NCBI RefSeq assembly: GCF_029633865.1
Contig: NC_079221.1
Span: 2,169,937-2,233,936 of the forward strand
DNA: 64,000 nucleotides
Direction: 5' to 3'
Source: Lampris incognitus
Taxonomy: Eukaryota; Chordata; Actinopteri; Lampriformes; Lampridae
Below the pieces are notes generated by a model. That model saw nothing but the letters and a program-made list of their open reading frames with translations. It searched no databases and was not told the DNA's origin. Positions 1 to 11,400 of this stretch are shown one piece after another. Made by a program: the position numbers and the translations under genes. Numbering within the stretch: the first letter of the stretch is position 1; each line of letters starts with the position of its first letter.

Positions 1-1173
1 TCTAGGAATTCCTGGTAATGTTGGTGCCCGTGTGTGTGTGTGTGTGTGTGGGGGGGGGGTGGGGGTGGGGGGTCGTTTTTGCTGCTGTATCTTGACTGTG
101 TGCATGTGTGTGCGTGTCTTTGTATGTGCACAGCACCTGTAAGCAAGTGTTTCTATGGCAAGACCGCTGACTAAACAACAAAACTTTCACTGTGTGTTGA
201 TGTACAACAGGCTGCTCACGTGTCAGGATAGATTTATACACCGTCAGTTTGATCTAGATCGTACATGTCATGTCTCCTCGCTTGAACTCATCATGCACAG
301 ACAAATGTAGAGGATTCAACAGTACAAATCAAGTTGTCTGTCTGTTTTGCCTCATTAAATCAGATCCTGATTTTCATAGGCTACACAGCCAGCCTGGTAT
401 TCCTTCACCTGATGATGCTGTCATGGAAACGAAAAAGTCCATCACTATTGTGGTTTCGGAGTCTGCATAGGCAGATAGCCCCAGGCATGTAAGCTAGCTG
501 CTCTCTACCTGCAGGCTTCCATACACAAGGTGGCATACAGTCCTCTGAAAGACTGCTGGCAGTGCTGTGACGTTATGGGTTCGGTCCCCCTTGAGGCCAA
601 CCATGCTGAAGACACTACTGCACGTAACATTATCTCCCGTCGAGGTCTCGGCCTAACACCTGGGTGTGTGTGGACACGGAGGGATTGTTGCAGAGACTAG
701 ACCAGGCCAGGGGTCAGTGTGTCAGAGCATTGTGTGTGGTCTTCGAGCAAGTCACGTGTGTTTGTGTGCATGCATGTTTATGTTTGTGTGTGTTCAACGT
801 GTGTGTTTGTGTGGTGTTTTGGACGACGGGGCTTAGTCACAGGGCTAAACACAGCAGCCCACACAGCCGCACTGGCACAACACCAGCTCATCAAACTGTA
901 AACATTACGCAGTTCACAACGTATGGGCCTTTCTCGCCGGTGTGTTTGTGTTACCGGGGAAAGCAGCAAGCCTCAGCAGTGCTGCGGTGTGGCACACTCT
1001 AACCATTTGTGGCGACACACACCCTGCCACAGTACCGTCCCGTCACAAAACGAGACGACACTTGACTGAAACAAGGAAAGTGCTGTGGCCTGACACTAAC
1101 ACACGATTGTGTGTGTGTGTCTGTCTGTCTGTCTGTCTGTCTGTGCGTGTGTGTGTTTGATTCCCACCTTTAG
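1..1173 (+). other. myo10: myo10 intron (3' part), no coding exon seen
   Basis: This stretch precedes the first recognisable myosin-X exon and ends in a pyrimidine-rich acceptor (TTCCCACCTTTAG). I looked for the upstream IQ-motif exons in all frames and found none, so they lie before the window. It holds a GT/G-run at 30-73, GT-rich patches near 760-830 and a (TCTG)n run at 1119-1145 close to the acceptor. Open frames here are shadows of GT-rich DNA. Confidence 0.7.
30..73 (+). repeat. (GT)n followed by a G-rich run
   Basis: About ten GT dinucleotides run into G tracts of 10, 5 and 6 separated by single T residues. Four or more close G runs make this a possible G-quadruplex on the + strand. 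It lies inside a myo10 intron; no function can be assigned. Confidence 0.8.
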
Positions 1174-1599
1174 GAAGCAGTACAAGAGGGTCCTGTCCAG
1201 TGTCGTCACCATCCAGAAGAACTACCGTGCTCACTTCTGGAGACGGGTCTTCCTGCGCCTGCGCTCGGCCACCGTGGTTCTGCAGAAGCACCACCGAGGC
1301 CAGCTGGCCCGCTCCCTCTACCAGCAGCTGCGGGAGGAGAAGAAGAAACGAGAGGAGGAGGAGAGGAGGAAGAGGGAGGAGGAGAGGAGACGTGTAGAGG
1401 AGGAGCAGAGAAAGCTAGAGGAGGAGAGGAGACGGCAGCAGGAAGAGGAGGCGGAGAAGAGGAAGAGAGCAGAGGAGGAGGAGAAACAGAGGTTGATGGA
1501 AGAGGAGCAGAGGAGGAGGGACGAGGAGGAGGAGAGGCTAAGAATCAGGAAGGAGAAGGAGGAGGAACAGATAAGAGCCGCTAAGGAGGACAACAAAAG
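1174..1599 (+). CDS. myo10: myo10 exon: IQ motifs and charged single alpha helix
   Basis: The first base completes an arginine codon begun upstream. It codes KQYKRVLSSVVTIQKNYRAH (IQ-like, calmodulin/light-chain binding), a second IQ (VVLQKHHRGQLAR) and then about 90 residues of nearly pure E/R/K, as in the lever-arm-extending SAH domain. Ends AAAAG|GTATTG, phase 2. The reading frame stays open past the donor to 1696, but that tail is intronic. Confidence 0.93.
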
Positions 1600-3325
1600 G
1601 TATTGTTCGCTAACAAAGTTAGAAGGTGGTACTTGCAATGATAACCCTAAGGCAAATAAGACCTCCTTATTTGTACGTGGTGGTGTTTACGAGTGACAGC
1701 TTTTTCATTCCATTTCTAGGAGCTCCTTGGTGATGAATGGTGCCTATCAGAAGGTAATTAAATTTGAGGAGTGTTCAAACTTTATATAACGACATGTGTT
1801 TTGTGATGCTAATGTCATGAGACATGAAAATTGAAGTTCATTTAATTCTGTCTTCTTTAATGCTGTTTCCTCTAATTCCTGTCCCGTCTCCATCCATCAG
1901 AAGGGGCTGTCCCAGTGCCTGTCGTACACCTCTGGGCCTGGTCACAGCTCAGACGAGGAGAGCCGTCAGATGGAGGAGATCCTCCGACTGGAGAGGGAGA
2001 TTGAGCGTCTGCAGAGGCAGCAGGAGGACGGCATGTCCCTTCTGGGAGACGTTTCCCGAGACGAGTTTCGCCAGAGGAGGGATGCCGAGATCTACAGACT
2101 GGAAAAGGAAGCGTCGCGTGTGGCCACTGAGTTCCTGGAGCTCCTCGACTTTGGCGGCCTTGAGCCATCTCTCTCCAGCGAGGAGAACCTCCATGACCCA
2201 ACCGAATCCACAGCCCCTCTGGCGGAGGAGGAGGTGGACGAGGGCTTCCATGCCGAGGATGAGTGCATACCTCTGCCCGACTTCCCTCTTCCAGCCAGGG
2301 AGCCCTTAGACCAGGAGGTATTCCAAAGTATTCCTCCTCCTCCACCTGCATTTGCAGAAGGTCTGATGGTTACCGCCTCCTCTGCCTCCTCCTCCCATAT
2401 GTCTGCTAATGTCTGCTCCATCTCAAACAATGGACCAAGGCATGTCTCTATTCTAGCACCTGAACACTCTTCAAAGGCCCCCTCGACCTCCCCGGCCCCG
2501 GGGGCTCCTCCTGTCCTCACCAACGGAGATGGCCAGCTGTACCTGAGGTCCAGCAGAGGGTTAGATGTTGAACCTGGCAGTAAAGAGCCACCTCAAAGCA
2601 TCCTGCCAGACACAGAATCGGACTATGACCAGGATGAGTTTGAGGAGGCTCAGGGGAGTTCTGGGGCCAGCACCAACGACGGCCACGCCACAGACGACGA
2701 GGTTTTACGCAAGTCATCCTGCACCCAAAACAGCCTGGACTCCTTCAGAGGCAGCTCAGACTCGGTGAGACCGCTGAACTAAAGCAGAGGGGCCAGAGGT
2801 CACCACTTTCTGACGCTAAAGAATTCAGTTGTCGATAATCACATAAAAATTAATAGTTGGATCAGAGGGCCAATAAAGTTCAGTAATTTACTTGGGAGGA
2901 TGTTGAGCTGACATGACCTGAATGAGGATTGCATTAATCCGTATCTTCCCCTGCTACTTTTTGCCCCCATAACTCTATGCTGCTGTGGCACCGTCTTCCT
3001 TTTCTTATCCTTTCATTCCCCGCATGTCACTTATGACTTGAAAGTTGCTTAGACTCATAGCCGTGAGTTGGATAAGCTTCCCACACATTCGCTACACAAA
3101 CACCTCTGGGCGTCTCGACAGCGCTCGGCAGCACACCCGTTACAGCCCGAATCTCCCCTGAACTTGTCACAACACTGCGCTGGTGCTGGACTCACACTGG
3201 AGCCATGACGCTGGCTGGCTCCGCTGGCGTGCACGAGGGTCCGTTCCCAGATACTGCCGGTTAAGCCGAGCGCTTGGACCAAACAGTGTCAGTTCAGCAA
3301 AATGACAGAGGCGGAGAGGGAGGGG

Positions 3326-3359
<34 letters not shown>

Positions 3360-4079
3360 ATTTTTTTGTTTTATGTGCGTGCATTTATGTGTTTGAGGCT
3401 TAGCTTGGCCCTGAGTCAAAGGGAGAGTGATGACTTGGGCGAGGTTTTGGAGAGTCGAGGGGGAGGCGTCAGACCGTTTCAGGGCACTGATTTAAGTCAG
3501 GAAGTAACAGAAAGGCGACTGACTCCCTCTGGTATTTGTAAAGAAGACATTTCTCTGTTTACTTTTGATATGAAATCATATCACAACTGTGAGTGCAGAG
3601 GTTTTGAAACATTTTAGATGCAAGAGTCATTTGATGACTCCTTCTGAGAGCCAATTTTTTTTAAAATTCCGTTCAAACTGATGATAAAATGTTCCTCCTT
3701 TTCACCAGAACGACTCCCAGTGCTTTAGGGGGGGACGGCCCTAACCGTCACGTCTGTTTGTGTTTCAGTTTATCGACAGTGACGAGGACAACGATGGCTA
3801 TGTGGACACGGATGAGGAGGTGTCCAACGGGAGGGTGAATCTGCTGAACGGCGGGGGGCCTCCCTACTTCCACAGCTACCTCTACATGAAGAGTGAGTGG
3901 CTCTTCCAGACCCCCGCCAGCAGGCGAGCAGCCACACAGCTGAGCACAGCATGGGTGTGGGGCGGGGTCCTGACTTCTACAGGGCTCTTATAGGCTCGTC
4001 TGTGACTGCAGCACCGCTCATAGTCGGTGTTTCCCTCTGAGCAGTGTTCCTGTTGACATCTGCTTTGTACCACAACCCT

Positions 4080-4129
<50 letters not shown>

Positions 4130-4735
4130 TTTCTTCCTTTTGTTCCTTTGTGCTGTTCGGGCTACTGGCGCTGTTGATTTTTTAACCACTTTGTAACATT
4201 TGCGGTTGAGTGTGTAGATGTTGGTGAGTGTCACATCTCAGATGATACATTTGTGTATTTCTATTTTTTCCTCCCTTTTTCTCCCCAACTACCCCACTCT
4301 TCCAAGCCGTCCCAGTCCCTACATACATACATACATACATACATACACACATACATACACGCACATAGTACATACACACACACACACATACATACATGCA
4401 TACATAGTACGTACATAGTACATACATACATACATACATACATACATACATACATACATACATACATACATACATAGTACGTACATAGTACATACATGCA
4501 TACATACGTATACATACATAATAAATAAATAAATAAATAAATACATACATACATACATACATACATACATACATACATACATGTGTACACACACATAAAT
4601 GGATTTATGTATTTCTATCAAGCATTTTTCTCCATGTAGTTGATCTTGGAGATGTTTTAAAGAAGATTGAGGACCAAGTTGTCTCTCTCTCACTCTCTGT
4701 CCCTCTGTCTGTCTGTCTGTCTCTCTCTCTGTCCC

Positions 4736-4766
<31 letters not shown>

Positions 4767-4833
4767 GTCCCTCTTTCTCTGTCTGCCTCTCTCACTCTCT
4801 GTCCCTCTGTCTGTCTGTCTCTCTCTCTGTCCC

Positions 4834-4868
<35 letters not shown>

Positions 4869-4963
4869 GTCCCTCTTTCTCTGTCTGCCTCTCTCACTCT
4901 CTGTCCCTCTGTCTGTCTGTCTCTCTCTCTGTCCCTCTGTCTGTCTGTCTCTCTCTCTGTCCC

Positions 4964-5002
<39 letters not shown>

Positions 5003-5157
5003 GTCCCTCTTTCTCTGTCTGCCTCTCTCACTCTCTGTCCCTCTGTCTGTCTGTCTCTCTCTGTCCCTCTTTCTCTGTCTGCCTCTCTCACTCTCTGTCC
5101 CTCTGTCTGTCTGTCTCTCTCTCTGTCCCTCTGTCTGTCTGTCTCTCTCTCTGTCCC

Positions 5158-5208
<51 letters not shown>

Positions 5209-5431
5209 GTCCCTCTTTCTCTGTCTGCCTCTCTCACTCTCTGTCTGTCTGTCTCTCTCTGTCCCTCTTTCTCTGTCTGCCTCTCTCACTCTCTGTCCCT
5301 CTGTCTGTCTGTCTCGCTCTGTCCCTCTTTCTCTGTCTGCCTCTCTCACTCCCTGTTCCTCTGTCTGTCTGTCTCTTGCTCTCTCTCTTTCCCTCTGTCT
5401 CTCTCTCCCTCTCTCTGTGTCTCTCTCTCCC

Positions 5432-5466
<35 letters not shown>

Positions 5467-8400
5467 TTCTGTCTGTCTCTCTCTCTCTCAGGTGGTCTGA
5501 TGATCCCGTGGCGGCGACGGTGGTGTGTGCTGAAAGATGAGACCTTCATGTGGTTTCGGGCCAAGCAGGATTCTCTCAAATCGGGTTGGCTGTACAAGAA
5601 AGGAGGGGGGATGTCCACCTTGTCCCGACGCAACTGGAAGATGCGCTGGTTTGTCCTGCGAGAGTCCAAGCTTATGTACTTTGAGAACGACAGCGAGGAG
5701 AAGCTGAAAGGGACCATCGATATCCGCTCAGCCAAGTAAGGGCCTGTTAACGCACTTCACAGAGAAACTGTTGCTCCTTCTTTTCCTTTAAATTTTCTTG
5801 ATTGTTGGTCTCTCTACAGGGAGATCGTGGACAACCATGAGAAAGAAAACGCACTGAACATCGTGACTGAGGAGAGGACGTACCACATCTATGCAGAGTC
5901 CCCGGAGGATGCCAGGTACATTATATTTACAAATCCCGTTTAGCTTCTTTATTAACTAATTACAGCCATCATGTGAGCTGTGGTTGGCAGAGCTCTGTCT
6001 TGTCACCTGGTATGGAAATAAGGTTCCCCCTGCTGGTCACCAGGTGTACTGCATTGTCCAATTCTGCATTTAAGACATTCGCAACCATGTGTCATGGAGT
6101 GTCAAGAGAGTATGTGGATTTCCTCCCCAACTAATCACCTCACCAGATGATTTTGCTGATTGGTACATCTTCAACCAGTGAGGACTCACTGATCGGAGAA
6201 ATCTCCTGATTTAGTGGTTGGTTGGAAGTAAAACCTGCATACTCTTGGTACTCCATGGCACATGGTTGCCTTTGTCTGCTCTGTTACATGTTCACTGATT
6301 CTCTCTCGGTTCTCTTTCTGAACTCCTTGTGACCCATCCCAGTGGTTGGTTCAATGTGCTGAGTCGGGTCCACAGCGCCAGTCCAGAGCAGCTCATGGAG
6401 ATGCACCATGAACAGGCGAACCCAAAGAATGCAGTGGTTAGTGCTGTTTTACCTCATTGCAGCCTGGGCCCCGCAACGTATTCATTTTCAGCTATAATGA
6501 TGAAGCATGAAACTGAATGCAGTGTGATGCCCAGACTGGGGTCAAATCATACTTTCTAAGTAACCCCCCCAGCATTTGTTTTATCCTGTTCAGAATACCA
6601 GCTGGATTAGCTTTACTGTATAGGAACCAATGGGCTCTTAGAAACTAGGTTTCTGGTAGGTTGTCAGTCACTGAAATGTAAGTTGATTCTCAGTTACTTT
6701 ACTGCAATTTTCAAAATTTTGTCATTAATTTTGTCGTCTCATGAGGCGAACCACAACCATCTGGCACCTAAGTAGGCTAAAACCAACTAAAGAAAGTTGC
6801 TTTTAAATAGTATTTACTATGATGAAGTCATATTAACTCCATCACTTTACCTCCAGGGCACACTGGATGTGGGCTTGATTGATTCAGTCTGTGCATCTGA
6901 TAATCCGGACCGGTAAGAAATTGTTCATAGATTTGACACATATCTGACACGAAGGTGTTGGTAAAACTATAGACTACATTTTATGATACGTGTGTGTGTG
7001 TGTGTGTGTGTGCATGCGCGCACTATGTGTCCCGTTCTCAGACCCAACTCCTTTGTGATCATCACGGCTAACCGGGTAATCCACTGCAACACAGACATGC
7101 CTGAGGAGATGCACCACTGGATCGGCCTCCTGCAGAAACCAAAAGGAGACTCCAGAATTGACGGACAGGAGTTCCTCGTCAGAGGTTAGTCCGCAGGCAC
7201 ACGCATGCCAGGCTTCGCATGATGTCGTCATGTGCTCCCTGAGGTTGTCCTACCGCAGGTGTTTTAACCAGATGTAATACCGCAGACGTAGTCATGGTAC
7301 GCTCTGTAGACGATTACACCGTAACTACAGGGTGTGTGTATATAGTGTATTTTCTGTACAGAAGTTCCCAGTTGATCCGTCATGTGCAACAATTACACAA
7401 AGTCAAGACAGTGCAATGAAGTGCTTACGTTTGTATATTTTCAATAGTCAAATTTAAAAAGGGATGACGATAGAAAGTATGTAAGAAGTAAAAAAACAAC
7501 ATAACAGTAAGTTCTAATCTTTAAAGGTAAAAAGTGAAATCAAAATATTAAGAACAAAACAGAGGCGCGCACACACACACACACATATATGTATAGTGTG
7601 TGTGTGTGTGTGTATATATGTATACATAAAATTATGCAATGTGTCTATACGAATATACAGTAATGCAGTAGTAATAAGGCATTAATAATGGTGCAATCAC
7701 AGAGGCACAGCAGATGAGTAATATATGTATAATATATTATGATATGTAATATATGTATAATATATTATGATATGTAATATATGTATAACATATATTATGA
7801 TATGTAATATGTGTATAATATATTATGACATGTAATATATGTATAATATATTATATTATGATATGTAATATATGTATAACATATTATGATATGTAATATG
7901 TGTATAATATATTATGACATGTAATATATGTATAATATATTATGATATTTGATATATTCGGATATGTAATATATGTACAATATATTCTGGTATGTAATAT
8001 ATGTATAATATAACAAACAATGAAGTAACAATACAAGAGCTCGTCTGCAAGACGTTTGCCTGACTCAGTGCCGTCTTGGACATCGAGATATTAGGACCAT
8101 ATAACAGGTTCTAATAGATATGAGATAGTCTGTAAATGGGTGAGATACTCTGTAAATGGGAAGATTACTCAATTAAAAACGACTCTTTATGGAGAATCTG
8201 TGAATAATGAACGTTTTCCCAACCCGCCGTAGGCTGGCTGCACAAAGAAATGAAGTCAGGAGCCAAGAGCACCTCGCTGAAGCTGAAGAAGCGCTGGTTT
8301 GTCCTGACTACTAACTCGTTGGACTATTACAAGTCCTCAGAGCGCAGTGCCTCCAAGCTGGGCACGCTGGTCCTCAACAGCCTCTGCTCTGTGGTGCAGC

Positions 8401-11400
8401 CAGATGAGAAGGTCTTCAAGGATACTGGTTAGTACCTGGTTACTGTCATGCTTACCCACCAGGAGCCGTCATAGTCTCGTGGAGGTGTTTGAGCGACAGG
8501 CTGAGTAGCTGAAAGATGTGAATAAGATTTGAACAAGTCACTCCTGTGGCTCTGTCTGGCCCGCACTGGAAACAGGTGGTCGGATGTGTATATCTGAAAG
8601 TCTAAAACTACACCACACAACTCTCCAGTCTGTAAGTCTGGCTGTGTGGAGTTGCCTTCATAGAGGGAAAATAGATATTACTGCTCATCCAAGTTTTCTA
8701 AACTCTTTTTTTTGTCTCTTCTGTCTTGTTCCTTTGGCTTACTGTTTCCCCTCGTCAATCCAGGTTACTGGAACATCATAGTCCATGGGCGCAAACACTC
8801 CTACCGTCTCTACACCAAACTGTTGAATGAAGCCATGAGGTGGGCATCTGCCATACAGGGGGCTATAGACAGCAAGGTCCCCATTGAGACCCCTACTCAG
8901 CAACTCATCAGGGACATCAAGGTATAGAATCCCTGTCACGGACGTCATGTTCACAGCCTACTTCAATACTCGGTGCTCGAAGCCGCGTTAGAGAATATTT
9001 AACTGCTTCATGTTATTAGCAGTGAGATTTAAAGTCAGATCTACGCTATATGTCGCTTATAACATCAGCCTGGTGTGTCTGTTGCATTTTAAAAAGAACA
9101 AAACGTTTCATTAACATTTGCATGTTGACTTTATCATAACTCGCATCCATTTCAGCCATGCAAGCCTTTACCAGGGACACACACTGTAGGGAAGTGAGGT
9201 ACCCGAGCTTGGCTCACTTTGTGTGTGAAGTGATACTCCTGTCTTGTTTTTCTACCACTTTTTCTTTTCATATTTTTTAACCTCTTTTCTTCACTTTCAG
9301 ATATTTACTGTATTTACTGCATCGATATCATTGTGGTTTTACAAAAATGTTTGCCTGTTAACTTGATGACATGTAGTACTGATATTTGCACCCTTTATCA
9401 TCGTGTTACAGTCATAGGTGCCATTAGGGTCCCATAATAATTCATGCAGACGTTACTGCAGTACCACTGATGCTGTTCTCTGTCTCTTCAGGAGAGCAGT
9501 CTGAATGTGGAGGCTGTGGAGCAGACATACTGGAGGAACCCTATCCTGAGATATACCCAGCATCCTTTGCACTCCCCTCTACTACCTCTGCCTTACGGAG
9601 ATGTCAGCGTCCACTGTGAGTAGTTGAGTGCGACTGTTGATTCTGAAAGGAATAAATCGATGTCAAACACTGTCTAAGTTTTTGGTTTGTAATAAAGTCC
9701 TTTGTCTCTCTTCATCCCCTTTTCTCTCAGTGCAAAAGGAGAAAGGCTATGCCAGCCTGCAGGATGAGGCTGTAAAGATCTTCAACTCACTGCAGGAGAT
9801 GGAGGCAGTGTCAAATCCCGTGCCAATCATCCAGGGAATCCTGCAAACTTGCCAAGACCTGCGGCCACTAAGGGACGAGGTCTATTGTCAGCTGATCAAA
9901 CAGACCAATCACGTCCCTCAGCCAAACAGTCCAGCCAATTGCGCTCACTGGCACCTCCTGACCTGTATGAGCTGCACCTTCCTGCCCAGCCGAGGCATCC
10001 TGCGCTACCTCAAGTTTCATCTTAAAAGGTATTTGGACACTGTCTCCTGCCGTGACATATTGCTTTCAATAACAGCAAAGCCTGAGGGCAAAAGAAGTTA
10101 GCTCGGAAAAGCCCAAGTTCGAAGCCCCAGACTGGCTGACAAAATTGTGGATGGAAAAGTGAATGAGCCGCACTTTCTTTCCCCTCCCTCAGCAATCGTT
10201 TGTCTCTGAGGTGCCCTTGACTTGAGGCCAGGTTCACCATAATGTCACCAACATCCCATCACTGCTCCATTTTGATTTTGGATGCCATCGTTGGTTAAAC
10301 ACATGAACACGTGAGGGATAACAGAGCACCTTGCCCAACTTTAGTCATTTGCTCTCAAGGCATAGAGGTGGAAAACCAGGAGGTCACAGAAGGTCGACTC
10401 AGTTCATCTGGACACGTTTATTGACAGATACGTTTCATCATCATCTAAGTGACCTCTTCAGTCTCACCTGACTGCAGGTGTCCCCACCTTTATAAACAAT
10501 ACAGTGACTGTAGGTACCCCACCCTTATAAACAATACAGTGACTGCAGGTACCCCACCCTTATAAACAATACAGTGACTGCAGGTGTCCCCACCTGTTTA
10601 TAAGGGTGGGGACACCTGCAGTCATGTGAGACTGAAGAGGTCACTTAGATGTTGATGAGATGTTTCTGTCAGTAAACTTTGCGTCCAGATGAACTGGTTC
10701 AACCTTCTGTGATGTTCCTACCTGGATTACTGAGCAGCATCAAGACAAACAGTCGCATGTTTCTGTGCCTGTGTGCTGCAGTAGTCTGCCTGGTCTGCAG
10801 AAATACAACAGCAAGAATACTGTCATGGTATTTGTTGAATTTTTGACAAAAGTTTGATTCTGTGTTATAAGAAGCTGATGTGTGATTGGAATAAGAACGT
10901 CCTGTGATGCTGTCATGAAAACTGAGCTAGTGACAGGATTGATGTTCAGTAAAATGTAAGTGTTGGCAATGGGGGAATGGCCATCGATTACAACGATAAC
11001 AGGCCGCTCATCACTTGAAGTATAAATCAAAAGTCGTTGTGACTGACCATCAAATTTAATTATCGCTGGTGGCTGATAATAAATCGGCGAACTACAAACT
11101 GTCTTTTATCCTCCAGCTGCTCCAGTGGAGCTGTTCAGTGGCCAGCAGTCAAACGCTGTGGCTCCACCAGACAGTTGTATGAGGTGTTAATGTGTGTGTG
11201 GATGTGATGCATGATGTCGTGGGTAAGAAGCATGCTCATTCAGGATTCCCCACATGAGTAAAGGCAGAACAAGATTGTCCATCTTAATCGTACTTGTCTG
11301 GACAAATCAAGGTTAAAAGGAGAAAACTCAGAAGAAGTCATGTATGAATACACTGTGGTTTAGCTCAGCATTTGATTGAGTCTATTATTTTTGCTTGGCT

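Larger units (their letters stand above)
3893..5491 (+). repeat. myo10 intron made mostly of simple repeats
   Basis: This intron between the two PH1/PH2 exons is chiefly microsatellite: (CTTT)n at 4078-4127, (CATA)n with GTAC interruptions at 4320-4586, and a CT/TG satellite at 4678-5490. Between them are short unique pieces and a SINE 3' fragment. Reading frames through these tracts are artefacts of 4-bp periodic DNA. Confidence 0.9.

Noticed and set aside
664-1002. 112-codon frame near the window start
   Set aside because: GT-rich intron DNA with no match to myosin-X neck exons.
1109-1173. Frame extending myo10 exon upstream (Cys/Val/Ser-rich)
   Set aside because: It is (TCTG)n/(GT)n intron before a clear acceptor; the IQ motif continues from an exon outside the window.
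4319-5500. Frames of 150-277 codons (Cys/Leu/Ser or Arg/Thr/Asp/Gln-rich)
   Set aside because: Shadows of CT/TG and CATA satellites in a myo10 intron.
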